From assembly GCA_964016885.1 (NCBI GenBank), contig OZ024740.1, positions 204,138,929-204,202,928 of the forward strand: a stretch of 64,000 nucleotides of DNA, given 5' to 3'. Below the pieces are notes generated by a model. It was not told the DNA's origin, ran no database searches, and saw only the letters and a program-made list of their open reading frames with translations. Position 1 is the first letter of the stretch. The number at the start of each line of letters is the position of its first letter. The translations under genes were made by a program, and so were the position numbers. The DNA is from Eledone cirrhosa. Its lineage: Eukaryota; Mollusca; Cephalopoda; Octopoda; Eledonidae. Shown piece after piece: positions 12,110 to 26,400 of this stretch.

Positions 12110-15100
12110 TGTATCTACAGATGTAGAGATATATACTGGACAGTAGTGAGACGTTACACTATGTCCCCTACCATTGAATACCGCTGTCAGGGTGTGTTGT
12201 ATCTACAGATGTAGAGATATATACTGGACAGTAGAGAGACGTTACACTATGTCCCCTTCCATGGAATACCACTGTCAGGGTGTGTTGTATCTACAGATAT
12301 AGAGATATATACTGGATAGTAGAGAGACGTTATACTATGTCTACTACCATTGAATACCGCTGCCAGGATGTGTTGTATCTACAGATGTAGAGATATATAC
12401 TGGGCAGTAGAGAGACGTTACACTATGTCCCCTACCATTGAATACCACTGTCTGGGTGTGTTGTATCTACAGATGTAGAGATATATACTGGACAGTAGAG
12501 AGATGTTACACTATGTCCCCTACCATTGAATACCACTGTCAGGGTGTGTTGTATCTACAGATGTAAAGATATCTACTGGACAGTAGAGAGACGTTACACT
12601 ATGTCCCCTACCATTCAATACCACTGTCTGGGTGTGTTGTATCTACAGATGTAGAAATATATACTGAACAGTAGAGAGACGTTACACTATGTCCCCTACC
12701 ATTCAAAACCACTGTCAGGGTGTGTTGTATCTACAGGTATAGAGCTATATACTGGAAAGTAGAGAGACGTTACACTATGTCCCGTACCATTGAATACCAC
12801 TGTCTGGGTGTGTTGTATCTACAAGTATAGAGATATATACTGGATAGTACCGAGACGTTACACTATGTCCCCTACCATTGAATACCACTGTCAGGGTGTG
12901 TTGTATCTACAGATATAGAGATATATACTGGACAGTAGAAAGACGTTACACTATGTCCCCTACCATTCAATACCACTGTCAGGGTGTGTTGTATCTACAG
13001 ATATAGAGATATATACTGGACAGTAGAGAGACGTTACGCTATGTACCCTACCATGGAATACCACTGTCAGGGTGTGTTGTATCTACAGATATAGAGATAT
13101 ATACTGGACAGTAGAAAGACGTTACACTATGTCCCCTACCATTCAATACCACTGTCAGGGTGTGTTGTATCTACAGATATAGAGATATATACTGGACAGT
13201 AGAGAGACGTTACACTATGTCCCCTACCATTGAATGCCACTGTCAGGGTGTGTTATATCTACAGATGTAGAGATATATACTGGGCAGTAGAGAGACGTTA
13301 GACTATGTCCCCTACCATTGAATACCACTGTCAGGGTGTGTTGTATCTACAGGTATAGAGATATACACTGGACAGTAGAGAGATGTTACACTATGTCCCC
13401 TACCATTCAATACCACTGTCAGGGTGTGTTGTATCTACAGATGTAGAGATATATACTGGACAGTAGAGAGACGTTACACTATGTCCCCTACCATTGAATA
13501 CCACTGTCAGGGTGTGTTGTATCTACAGATTTGCGAAATATACTGGACAGTAGAGAGACGTGACACTATGACCCCTACCATTGAATACCACTGTCAGGGT
13601 GTGTTGTATCTACAAGTATAGAGATATACACTGGATAGTAGCGAGACCTTACACTATGTCCCCTACCATTGAATACCACTGTCAGGGTGTGTTGTATCTA
13701 CAGATGTAAATATATCTACTGGGCAGTAGAGAGACGTTACACTATGTCCCCTACCATTCAATACCACTGTCTGGGTGTGTTGTATCTACAGATGTAGAGA
13801 TATATACTGAACAGTAGAGAGACGTTAAACTATGTCCCCTACCATTCAATACCACTGTCAGGGTGTGTTGTATCTACAAGTATAGAGATATATACTGGAT
13901 AGTAGAGAGACGTTACACTATGTCCCCTACCATTGAATACCACTGTCAGGGTGTGTTGTATCTACAGATATAGAGATATACACTGGACAGTAGAGAGACG
14001 TTACACTATGTCCCCTACCATTCAATACCACTGTCTGTGTGTGTTGTATCTACAAGTATAGAGATATATACTGGATAGTAGAGAGACGTTACACTATGTC
14101 CCCTACCATGGAATACCACTGTCAGGGTGTGTTGTATCTACAGGTATAGAGATATATACTGGACAGTAGAGAGACGTTACACTATGTCCCCTACCATTGA
14201 ATAGCACTGTCAGGGTGTGTTTTATCTACAGATGTAGAGATATATACTGGACAGTAGAGAGACGTTACACTATGTCCCCTACCATTGAATACCACTGTCT
14301 GGGTGTGTTGTATCTACAGATGTAGAGATATATACTGGACTGTAGAGAGACTTTACACTATGTCCCCTACCATTCAATACCACTGTCAGGGTGTGTTGTA
14401 TCTACAGGTATAGAGATATATACTGGATAGTAGAGAGACGTTACAGTATGTCCCGTACCATTGAATACCACTGTCAGGGTGTGTTGTATCTACAGGTATA
14501 GAGATATAAACTGGACAGTAGTGACACGTTACACTATGTCCCCTACCATTCAATACCACTGTCAGGGTGTGTTGTATCTACAGATGTAGAGATATATACT
14601 GGTCAGTAGAGAGACGTTACACTATGTCCCCTACCATGGAATACCACTGTCAGGGTGTGTTGGATCTACAGATATAGAGATATATACTGGACAGTAGAGA
14701 GACGTTACACTATGTCCCCTACCATTGAATTCCACTGTCGGGGTGTGTTATATCTACAAGTATAGAGATATATACTGGATAGTACCGAGACGTCACACTA
14801 TGTCCCCTACCATTGAATACCACTGTCAGGGTGTATTGTATCTACAAGTATAGAGATATATACTGGGCAGTAAAGAGACGTTACACTATGTCCCTACCAT
14901 TTAATACCACTGTCAGGGTGTGTTGTATCTACAGATGTAGAGATATATACTGGACAGTAGTGAGACGTTACACTATGTCCCCTACCATTGAATACCGCTG
15001 TCAGGGTGTGTTGTATCTACAGATGTAGAGATATATACTGGACAGTAGAGAGACGTTACACTATGTCCCCTTCCATGGAATACCACTGTCAGGGTGTGTT

Positions 15101-18100
15101 GTATCTACAGATATAGAGATATATACTGGATAGTAGAGAGACGTTATACTATGTCTACTACCATTGAATACCGCTGCCAGGATGTGTTGTATCTACAGAT
15201 GTAGAGATATATACTGGGCAGTAGAGAGACGTTACACTATGTCCCCTACCATTGAATACCACTGTCTGGGTGTGTTGTATCTACAGATGTAGAGATATAT
15301 ACTGGACAGTAGAGAGATGTTACACTATGTCCCCTACCATTGAATACCACTGTCAGGGTGTGTTGTATCTACAGATGTAAAGATATCTACTGGACAGTAG
15401 AGAGACGTTACACTATGTCCCCTACCATTCAATACCACTGTCTGGGTGTGTTGTATCTACAGATGTAGAAATATATACTGAACAGTAGAGAGACGTTACA
15501 CTATGTCCCCTACCATTCAAAACCACTGTCAGGGTGTGTTGTATCTACAGGTATAGAGATATATACTGGAAAGTAGAGAGACGTTACACTATGTCCCGTA
15601 CCATTGAATACCACTGTCTGGGTGTGTTGTATCTACAAGTATAGAGATATATACTGGATAGTACCGAGACGTTACACTATGTCCCCTACCATTGAATACC
15701 ACTGTCAGGGTGTGTTGTATCTACAGATGTAGAGATATATACTGGACAGTAGAAAGACGTTACACTATGTCCCCTACCATTCAATACCACTGTCAGGGTG
15801 TGTTGTATCTACAGATATAGAGATATATACTGGACAGTAGAGAGACGTTACGCTATGTACCCTACCATGGAATACCACTGTCAGGGTGTGTTGTATCTAC
15901 AGATATAGAGATATATACTGGACAGTAGAGAGACGTTACACTATGTCCCCTACCATTGAATGCCACTGTCAGGGTGTGTTATATCTACAGATGTAGAGAT
16001 ATATACTGGGCAGTAGAGAGACGTTAGACTATGTCCCCTACCATTGAATACCACTGTCAGGGTGTGTTGTATCTACAGGTATAGAGATATACACTGGACA
16101 GTAGAGAGACGTTACACTATGTCCCCTACCATTCAATACCACTGTCAGGGTGTGTTGTATCTACAGATGTAGAGATATATACTGGACAGTAGAGAGACGT
16201 TACACTATGTCCCCTACCATTGAATACCACTGTCAGGGTGTGTTGTATCTACAGATTTGCGAAATATACTGGACAGTAGAGAGACGTGACACTATGTCCC
16301 CTACCATTGAATACCACTGTCAGGGTGTGTTGTGTCTACAGATATAGAGATATATACTGGACAGTAGAGAGACGTTACACTATGCCCCCTACCATTGAAT
16401 ACCACTGTCTGGGTGTGTTGTATCTACAGATATAGAGATATATACTGGACAGTAGAGAGACGTTACACTAAGTACCCTACCATTGAATACCACTGTCAGG
16501 GTGTGTTGTATCTACAGATGTAGAGATATACACTGGACAGTAGAGAGACGTTACACTATGACCCCTACCACTGAATACCACTGTCTGTGTGTGTTGTATC
16601 TACAAGTATAGAGATATATACTGGACAGTAGAGAGGCGTTACACTATGTCCCCTACCATTGAATACCACTGTCAGGGTGTGTTGTATCTACAGATGTGCG
16701 AAATATACTGGACAGTAGAGAGACGTGACACTATGACCCCTACCATTGAATACCACTGTCAGGGTGTGTTGTATCTACAAGTATAGAGATATACACTGGA
16801 TAGTAGCGAGACCTTACACTATGTCCCCTACCATTGAATACCACTGTCAGGGTGTGTTGTATCTACAGATGTAAATATATCTACTGGGCAGTAGAGAGAC
16901 GTTACACTATGTCCCCTACCATTCAATACCACTCTCTGGGTGTGTTGTATCTACAGATGTAGAGATATATACTGAACAGTAGAGAGACGTTAAACTATGT
17001 CCCCTACCATTCAATACCACTGTCAGGGTGTGTTGTATCTACAAGTATAGAGATATATACTGGATAGTAGAGAGACGTTACACTATGTCCCCTACCATTG
17101 AATACCACTGTCAGGGTGTGTTGTATCTACAGATATAGAGATATACACTGGACAGTAGAGAGACGTTACACTATGTCCCCTACCATTCAATACCACTGTC
17201 TGTGTGTGTTGTATCTACAAGTATAGAGATATATACTGGATAGTAGAGAGACGTTACACCATGTCCCCTACCATGGAATACCACTGTCAGGGTGTGTTGT
17301 ATCTACAGGTATAGAGATATATACTGGACAGTAGAGAGACGTTACACTATGTCCCCTACCATTGAATAGCACTGTCAGGGTGTGTTTTATCTACAGATGT
17401 AGAGATATATACTGGACAGTAGAGAGACGTTACACTATGTCCCCTACCATTGAATACCACTGTCTGGGTGTGTTGTATCTACAGATGTAGAGATATATAC
17501 TGGACTGTAGAGAGACTTTACACTATGTCCCCTACCATTCAATACCACTGTCAGGGTGTGTTGTATCTACAGGTATAGAGATATATACTGGATAGTAGAG
17601 AGACGTTACAGTATGTCCCGTACCATTGAATACCACTGTCAGGGTGTGTTGTATCTACAGATATAGAGATATAAACTGGACAGTAGAGACACGTTACACT
17701 ATGTCCCCTACCATTCAATACCACTGTCAGGGTGTGTTGTATCTACAGATGTAGAGATATATAGTGGTCAGTAGAGAGACGTTACACTATGTCCCCTACC
17801 ATGGAATACCACTGTCAGGGTGTGTTGTATCTACAGATATAGAGATATATACTGGACAGTAGAGAGACGTTACACTATGTCCCCTACCATTGAATTCCAC
17901 TGTCGGGGTGTGTTATATCTACAAGTATAGAGATATATACTGGATAGTACCGAGACGTCACACTATGTCCCCTACCATTGAATACCACTGTCAGGGTGTA
18001 TTGTATCTACAAGTATAGAGATATATACTGGGCAGTAAAGAGACGTTACACTATGTCCCTACCATTTAATACCACTGTCAGGGTGTGTTGTATCTACAGG

Positions 18101-18190
18101 TATAGAGATATATACTGGACAGTAGAGAGATCTTACACTATGTCCCCTACCATTGAATACCACTGTCAGGGTGTGTTGTATCTACAGATG
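12110..18190 (+). repeat. 2.8-3.2-kb higher-order repeat, copies 1 and 2
   Basis: Copy 1 is about 12,110-14,924 and copy 2 about 14,925-18,190. Shared private landmarks include CAGTAGTGAGACG (12,141 and 14,955), CTACTACCATTG (12,341 and 15,155) and ATAGCACTGTC (near 14,201 and 17,366). The spacing starts at 2,814 bp and drops by 88 bp to 2,726 at the GATTTGCG monomer (13,528 and 16,254). It then rises by 439 bp to 3,165 at the TGTCAGGGTGTATTG monomer (14,813 and 17,978). Copy 2 thus lost one monomer and gained a five-monomer segment carrying a second GCGAAATA monomer (about 16,692). Confidence 0.85.
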
Positions 18191-19899
18191 TAGAGATATA
18201 TACTGGTCAGTAGAGAGACGTTACACTATGTCCCCTAACATTGAATACGACTGTCAGGGTGTGTTGTATCTACAGGTATAGAGATATATACTTGACAGTA
18301 GAGACACGTTAAACTATGTCCCCTACCATTGAATACCGCTGTCTGGGTGTGTTGTATCTACAAGTATAGAGATATATACTGGACAGTAGAGAGACGTTAC
18401 ACTATGTCCCCTACCATGGAATACCACTGTCAGGGTGTATTGTATCTACAGGTATAGAGATATATACTGGACAGTAGAGAGACGTTACACTATGTCCCCT
18501 ACCATTGAATACCACTGTCAGGGTGTGTTGTATCTACAGATATAGAGATATATACTGGACAGTAGAAAGACGTTACACTATGTCCCTACCATTGAATACC
18601 ACTGTCAGGGTGTGTTGTATCTACAGATGTAGAGATATTTTCTGGACAGTAGAGAGACGTTACACTATGTCCCCTACCATTCAATACCACTGTCATGGTG
18701 TGTTGTATCTACAGGTATAGAGATATACACTGGACAGTAGAGTGACGTTACACTATGTCCCCTACCATAAAATACCACTGTCAGGGTGTTTTGTATCTAC
18801 AGGTATAGAGATATATACTGGACAGTAGAGTGACGTTACACTATGTCCCCTACCATTCAATACCACTGTCATGGTGTGTTGTATCTACAGATATAGAGAT
18901 ATATACTGCATAGTAGAGAGACGTTACACTATGTCCCCTACCATAAAATACCACTGTCAGGGTGTGTTGTATCTACAGGTATAGAGATATATACTGGAAA
19001 GTAGAGTGACGTTACACTATGTCCCCTACCATTGAATACCACTGTCAGGGTGTGTTGTATCTACAGATATAGAGATATATACTGGACGGTAGAGAGACGT
19101 TACACTATGTCTCCTACCATTGAATACTACTGTCAGGGTGTGTTGTATCTACAAGTATAGAGATATACACTGGATAGTAGAGAGACGTTACACTATGTCC
19201 CCTAACATTGAATACCACTGTCATGGTGTGTTGTATCTACAAGTATAGAGATATACACTGGACAGTAGAGAGACGTTACACTATGTCCCCTACCATAAAA
19301 TACCACTGTCAGGGTGTGTTGTATCTACAGGTATAGAGATATATACTGGACAGTAGAGTGACGTTACACTATGTCCCCTACCATTGAATACCATTGTCAG
19401 GGTGTGTTGTATCTACAGATGTAGAGATATATACTGGACAGTAGAGGGGTTAAACTATGTCCCCTACCATTGAATACCACTGTCAGGGTGTGTTGTATCT
19501 ACAGATATAGAGATATATACTGGACAGTAGAGAGACGTTACACTATGTCCCCTACCATTGAATACCACTGTCTGGGTGTGTTGTATCTTCAGATGTAGAG
19601 ATATATACTGGACAGTAGAGAGACGTTACACTATGTCCCCTACCATTCAATACCACTGTCAGGGTGTGTTTTATCTACAGGTATAGAGATATATACTGGA
19701 TAGTATAGAGACGTTAGACTATGTCCCCTACCATTGAATACCACTGTCAGGGTGTGTTGTATCTACAGGTATAGAGATATATACTGGACAGTAGAGAGAC
19801 GTTACACTATGTCCCCTACCATTGAATACCACTGTCAGGGTGTGTTGTATCTACAGGTATAGAGATATATACTGGACAGTAGAGAGACGTTACACTATG
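18191..19899 (+). repeat. Satellite segment with GAGTGACG and CATAAAATACC monomers
   Basis: This block separates copies 2 and 3 of the 3-kb unit. It is rich in monomers with GTAGAGTGACG and CCATAAAATACC and has the first CTGCATAGTAG monomer (about 18,906). Its left part, starting with the GGTCAG and AATACGACTG monomers (18,190-18,720), recurs at about 21,786-22,320 at a spacing near 3,601 bp. The TAAAATACC/CTGCATAG set is reused near 22,360-22,450, 31,070-31,140, 51,100-51,170 and 55,750-55,820. No gene seen. Confidence 0.78.
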
Positions 19900-22320
19900 T
19901 CCCCTACCACTGAATACCACTGTCTGTGTGTGTTGTATCTACAAGTATAGAGATATATACTGGACAGTAGAGAGGCGTTGCACTATGTCCCCTACCATTG
20001 AATACCACTGTCAGGGTGTGTTGTATCTACAGATGTGCGAAATATACTGGACAGTAGAGAGACGTGACACTATGACCCCTACCATTGAATACCACTGTCA
20101 GGGTGTGTTGTATCTACAAGTATAGAGATATACACTGGATAGTAGCGAGACGTTACACTATGTACCCTACCATCGAATACCACTGTCTGGGTGTGTTGTA
20201 TCTACAGATGTAGAGTTATATACTGGACAGTAGAGAGACGTTACACTATGTCCCCTACCATTGAATACCACTGTCAGGGTGTGTTGTATCTACAGATGTA
20301 AAGATATCTACTGGGCAGTAGAGAGACGTTACACTATGTCCCCTACCATTCAATACCACTGTCTGGGTGTGTTGTATCTACAGATGTAGAGATATATACT
20401 GAACAGTAGAGAGACGTTAAACTATGTCCCCTACTATTCAATACCACTGTCAGGGTGTGTTGTATCTACAAGTATAGAGATATATACTGGATAGTAGAGA
20501 GACGTTACACTATGTCCCCTACCATTGAATACCACTGTCAGGGTGTGTTGTATCTACAGATATAGAGATATATACTGGATAGTAGAGAGACGTTACACTA
20601 TGTCCCCTACCATGGAATACCACTGTCAGGGTGTGTTGTATCTACAGGTATAGAGATATATACTGGACAGTAGAGAGACGTTACACTATGTCCCCTACCA
20701 TTGAATAGCACTGTCAGGGTGTGTTTTATCTACAGATGTAGAGATATATACTGGACAGTAGAGAGACGTTACACTATGTCCCCTACCATTGAATACCACT
20801 GTCTGGGTGTGTTGTATCTACAGATGTAGAGATATATACTGGACAGTAGAGAGACTTTACACTATGTCCCCTACCATTCAATACCACTGTCAGGGTGTGT
20901 TGTATCTACAGGTATAGAGATATATACTGGATAGTAGAGAGACGTTACAGTATGTCCCGTACCATTGAATACCACTGTCAGGGTGTGTTGTATCTACAGG
21001 TATAGAGATATAAACTGGACAGTAGAGACACGTTACACTATGTCCCCTAACATTCAATACCACTGTCAGGGTGTGTTGTATCTACAAGTATAGAGATATA
21101 CACTGGACAGTAGAGAGACGTTACAATATGTCCCCTACCATTCAATACCACTGTCAGGGTGTGTTGTATCTACAGATGTAGAGATATATACTGGTCAGTA
21201 GAGAGACGTTACACTATGTCCCCTACCATGGAATACCACTGTCAGGGTGTGTTGTATCTACAGATATAGAGATATATACTGGACAGTAGAGAGACGTTAC
21301 ACTATGTCCCCTACCATTGAATTCCACTGTCGGGGTGTGTTATATCTACAAGTATAGAGATATATACTGGATAGTACCGAGACGTCACACTATGTCCCCT
21401 ACCATTGAATACCACTGTCAGGGTGTATTGTATCTACAAGTATAGAGATATATACTGGGCAGTAAAGAGACGTTACACTATGTCCCTACCATTTAATACC
21501 ACTGTCAGGGTGTGTTGTATCTACAGGTATAGAGATATATACTGGACAGTAGAGAGATCTTACACTATGTCCCCTACCATTGAATACCACTGTCAGGGTG
21601 TGTTGTATCTACAGATGTAGAGATATATACTGGACAGTAGAGGGGTTACACTATGTCCCCTACCATTGAATACCACTGTCAGGGTGTGTTGTATCTACAG
21701 ATATAGAGATATATACTGGACAGTAGAGAGACGTTACACTATGTCCCCTAACATTGAATACCACTGTCAGGGTGTGTTGTATCTACAGATGTAGAGATAT
21801 ATACTGGTCAGTAGAGAGACGTTACACTATGTCCCCTAACATTGAATACGACTGTCAGGGTGTGTTGTATCTACAGGTATAGAGATATATACTTGACAGT
21901 AGAGACACGTTAAACTATGTCCCCTACCATTGAATACCACTGTCTGGGTGTGTTGTATCTACAAGTATAGAGATATATACTGGACAGTAGAGAGACGTTA
22001 CACTATGTCCCCTACCATGGAATACCACTGTCAGGGTGTGTTGTATCTACAGATATAGAGATATATACTGGACAGTAGAAAGACCTTACACTATGTCCCT
22101 ACCATTGAATACCACTGTCAGGGTGTGTTGTATCTACAGATGTAGAGATATATACTGGACAGTAGTGAGACGTTACACTATGTCCCCTATCATTGAATAC
22201 CGCTGTCAGGGTGTGTTGTATCTACAGATGTAGAGATATATACTGGACAGTAGAGAGACGTTACACTATGTCCCCTACCATTCAATACCACTGTCATGGT
22301 GTGTTGTATCTACAGGTATA
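19900..22320 (+). repeat. Third copy of the 3.4-kb higher-order repeat
   Basis: Markers match copy 2 at 3,339 bp spacing (TGTCTGTGTGTGTTG monomer, 16,589 and 19,928). After one extra monomer the spacing is 3,427 bp (17,978 and 21,405), and after an inserted 86+88 pair near 21,610-21,785 it is 3,601 bp (18,286 and 21,887). The stepwise growth in whole-monomer increments is typical of unequal exchange. The GGATAGTACCGAGACGTC monomer (21,373) keeps its private GTCACAC variant from the two earlier copies. Confidence 0.82.
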
Positions 22321-23449
22321 GAGATATACACTGGACAGTAGAGTGACGTTACACTATGTCCCCTACCATAAAATACCACTGTCAGGGTGTGTTGTATCTA
22401 CAGATATAGAGATATATACTGCATAGTAGAGAGACGTTACACTATGTCCCCTACCATAAAATACCACTGTCAGGGTGTGTTGTATCTACAAGGAATCGAG
22501 TTATATACTGGACAGTAGAGTGACGTTACACTATGTCCCCTACCATAAAATACCACTGTCAGGGTGTGTTGTATCTACAGATATAGAGATATATACTGGA
22601 CAGTAGAGAGACGTTAGACTATGTCTCCTACCATTGAATACCACTGTCAGGGTGTGTTGTATCTACAAGTATAGAGATATACACTGGATAGTAGAGAGAC
22701 GTTACACTATGTCCCCTAACATTGAATACCACTGTCATGGTGTGTTGTATCTACAAGTATAGAGATATACACTGGACAGCAGAGAGACGTTACACTATGT
22801 CCCCTACCATTGAATACCACTGTCAGGGTGTGTTGTATCTACAGATATAGAGATATATACTGGACAATAGAGAGACGTTACGCTATGTCCCCTACCATTG
22901 AATACCACTGTCTGGGTGTGTTGTATCTTCAGATGTAGAGATATATACTGGACAGTAGAGAGACGTTACACTATGTCCCCTACCATTCAATACCACTGTC
23001 AGGGTGTGTTTTATCTACAGGTATAGAGATATATACTGGATAGTAGAGAGACGTTAGACTATGTCCCCTACCATTGAATACCACTGTCAGGGTGTGTGGT
23101 ATCTACAGGTATAGAGATATATACTGGACAGTAGAGAGACGTTACACTATGTCCCCTACCATTGAATACCACTGTCAGGGTGTGTTGTATCTACAGGTAT
23201 AGAGATATATACTGGACAGTAGAGAGACGTTACACTATGTCCCCTACCATTGAATACCACTGTCAGGGTGTGTTGTATCTACAGATGTAGAGATATATAC
23301 TGGACAGTAGAGAGACGTTACACTATGTCCCCAACCATTCAATACCACTGTCTGGGTGTGTTGTATCTACAGATGTAGAGATATATCCTGAACAGTAGAG
23401 AGACGTTACACTATGTCCCCTACCATTCAATACCACTGTCAGGGTGTGT
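22321..23449 (+). repeat. Satellite segment with one clustered-variant monomer
   Basis: Ordinary monomers plus one outlier at about 22,488-22,505. There ACAAGGAATCGAGTTATA replaces the usual ACAGGTATAGAGATATA, a cluster of changes I found nowhere else. The remainder holds TAAAATACC, CTGCATAG and GTTTTATC monomers shared with the blocks on both sides. No gene or insertion seen. Confidence 0.75.
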
Positions 23450-26400
23450 TGTATCTACAGGTATAGAGATATATACTGGATATTAGAGAGACGTTACACT
23501 ATGTCCCGTACCATTGAATACCACTGTCTGGGTGTGTTGTATCTACAAGTATAGAGATATATACTGGATAGTACCTAGACGTTACACTATGTCCCCTACC
23601 ATTGAATACCACTGTCAGGGTGTGTTGTATCTACAGATATAGAGATATATACTGGACAGTAGAAAGACGTTACACTATGTCCCCTACCATTCAATACCAC
23701 TGTCAGGGTGTGTTGTATCTACAGATATAGAGATATATACTGGACAGTAGAGAGACGTTACACTATGTCCCCTACCATTGAATACCACTGTCTGTGTGTG
23801 TTGTATCTACAAGTATAGAGATATATACTGGACAGTAGAGAGGCGTTACACTATGTCCCCTACCATTGAATACCACTGTCAGGGTGTGTTGTATCTACAG
23901 ATGTGCGAAATATACTGGACAGTAGAGAGACGTGACACTATGACCCCTACCATTGAATACCACTGTCAGGGTGTGTTGTATCTACAAGTATAGAGATATA
24001 CACTGGATAGTAGCGAGACGTTACACTATGTACCCTACCATCGAATACCACTGTCTGGGTGTGTTGTATCTACAGATGTAGAGTTATATACTGGACAGTA
24101 GAGAGATGTTACACTATGTCCCCTACCATTGAATACCACTGTCAGGGTGTGTTGTATCTACAGATGTAAAGATATCTACTGGACAGTAGAGAGACGTTAC
24201 ACTATGTCCCCTACCATTCAATACCACTGTCTGGGTGTGTTGTATCTACAAGTATAGAGATATACACTGGATAGTAGCGAGACGTTACACTATGTACCCT
24301 ACCATCGAATACCACTGTCAATGTGTGTTGTATCTACAGATGTAGAGATATACACTGGACAGTAGAGAGACGTTACACTATGTCCCCTACCATTCAATAC
24401 CACTGTCAGGGTGTGTTGTATCTACAGGTATAGAGATATATACTGGAGAGTAGAGAGACGTTACACTATGTCCCCTACCATTGAATAGCACTGTCAGGGT
24501 GTGTTATATCTACAGATGTAGAGATATATACTGGACAGTAGAGAGACGTTACACTATGTCCCCTACCATTGAATACCACTGTCAGGGTGTGTTATATCTA
24601 CAGATGTAGAGATATATACTGGGCAGTAGAGAGACGTTACACTATGTCCCCTACCATTGAATACCACTGTCAGGGTGTGTTGTATCTACAGATATAGAGA
24701 TATATACTGGACAGTAGAGAGACGTTACACTATGTCCCCTACCATTGAATACCACTGTCTGGGTGTGTTGTATCTACAGATGTAGAGATATATACTGGAC
24801 AGTAGAGAGACGTTACACTATGTCCCCTACCATTCAATACCACTGTCAGAGTGTGTTGTATCTACAGGTATAGAGATATATACTGGATAGTAGAGAGACG
24901 TTAGAGTATGTCCCGTACCATTGAATACCACTGTCAGGGTGTGTTGTATCTACAGGTATAGAGATATATACTGGACAGTAGAGACACGTTACACTATGTC
25001 CCCTACCATTCAATACCACTGTCAGGGTGTGTTGTATCTACAGATGTAGAGATATATACTGGTCAGTAGAGAGACGTTACACTATGTCCCCTACCATTCA
25101 ATACCACTGTCTGGGTGTGTTATATCTACAAGTATAGAGATATATACTGGATAGTACCGAGACGTTACACTATGTCCCCTACCATTCAATACCACTGTCA
25201 GGGTGTGTTGTATCTACAGGTATAGAGATATATACTGGACAGTAGAGAGATCTTACACTATGTCCCCTACCATTGAATACCACTGTCAGGGTGTGTTGTA
25301 TCTACAGATGTAGAGATATATACTGGACAGTAGAGGGGTTACACTATGTCCTCTACCATTGAATACCACTGTCAGGGTGTGTTGTATCTACAGATATAGA
25401 GATATATACTGGACAGTAGAGAGACGTTACACTATGTCCCCTAACATTGAATACGACTGTCAGGGTGTGTTGTATCTACAGGTATAGAGATATATACTTG
25501 ACAGTAGAGACACGTTAAACAATGTCCCCTACCATTGAATACCACTGTCTGGGTGTGTTGTATCTACAAGTATAGACATATATACTGGACAGTAGAGAGA
25601 CGTTACACTATGTCCCCTACCATGGAATACCACTGTCAGGGTGTGTTGTATCTACAGGTATAGAGATATATACTGGACAGTAGAGAGACGTTACACTATG
25701 TCCCCTACCATTGAATACCACTGTCAGGGTGTGTTGTATCTACAGATATAGAGATATATACTGGACAGTAGAAAGACGTTACACTATGTCCCTACCATTG
25801 AATACCACTGTCAGGGTGTGTTGTATCTACAGATGTAGAGATATATACTGGACAGTAGTGAGACGTTACACTATGTCCCCTACCATTGAATACCGCTGTC
25901 AGGGTGTGTTGTATCTACAGATATAGAGATATATACTGGACAGTAGAAAGACGTTACACTATGTCCCTACCATTGAATACCACTGTCAGGGTGTGTTGTA
26001 TCTACAGATATAGAGATATATACTGGACAGTAGAGAGACGTTACAGTATGTCCCCTACCATTCAATACCACTGTCAGGGTGTGTTGTATCTACAGATATA
26101 GAGATATATACTGGACAGTAGAGAGACGTTACACTATGTCCCCTACCATTGAATACCACTGTCTATGTGTGTTGTATCTACAAGTATAGAGATATATACT
26201 GGACAGTAGAGAGGCGTTACACTATGTCCCCTACCATTGAATACCACTGTCAGGGTGTGTTGTATCTACAGATGTGCGAAATATACTGGACAGTAGAGAG
26301 ACGTGACACTATGACCCCTACCATTGAATACCACTGTCAGGGTGTGTTGTATCTACAAGTATAGAGATATACACTGGATAGTAGCGAGACGTTACACTAT

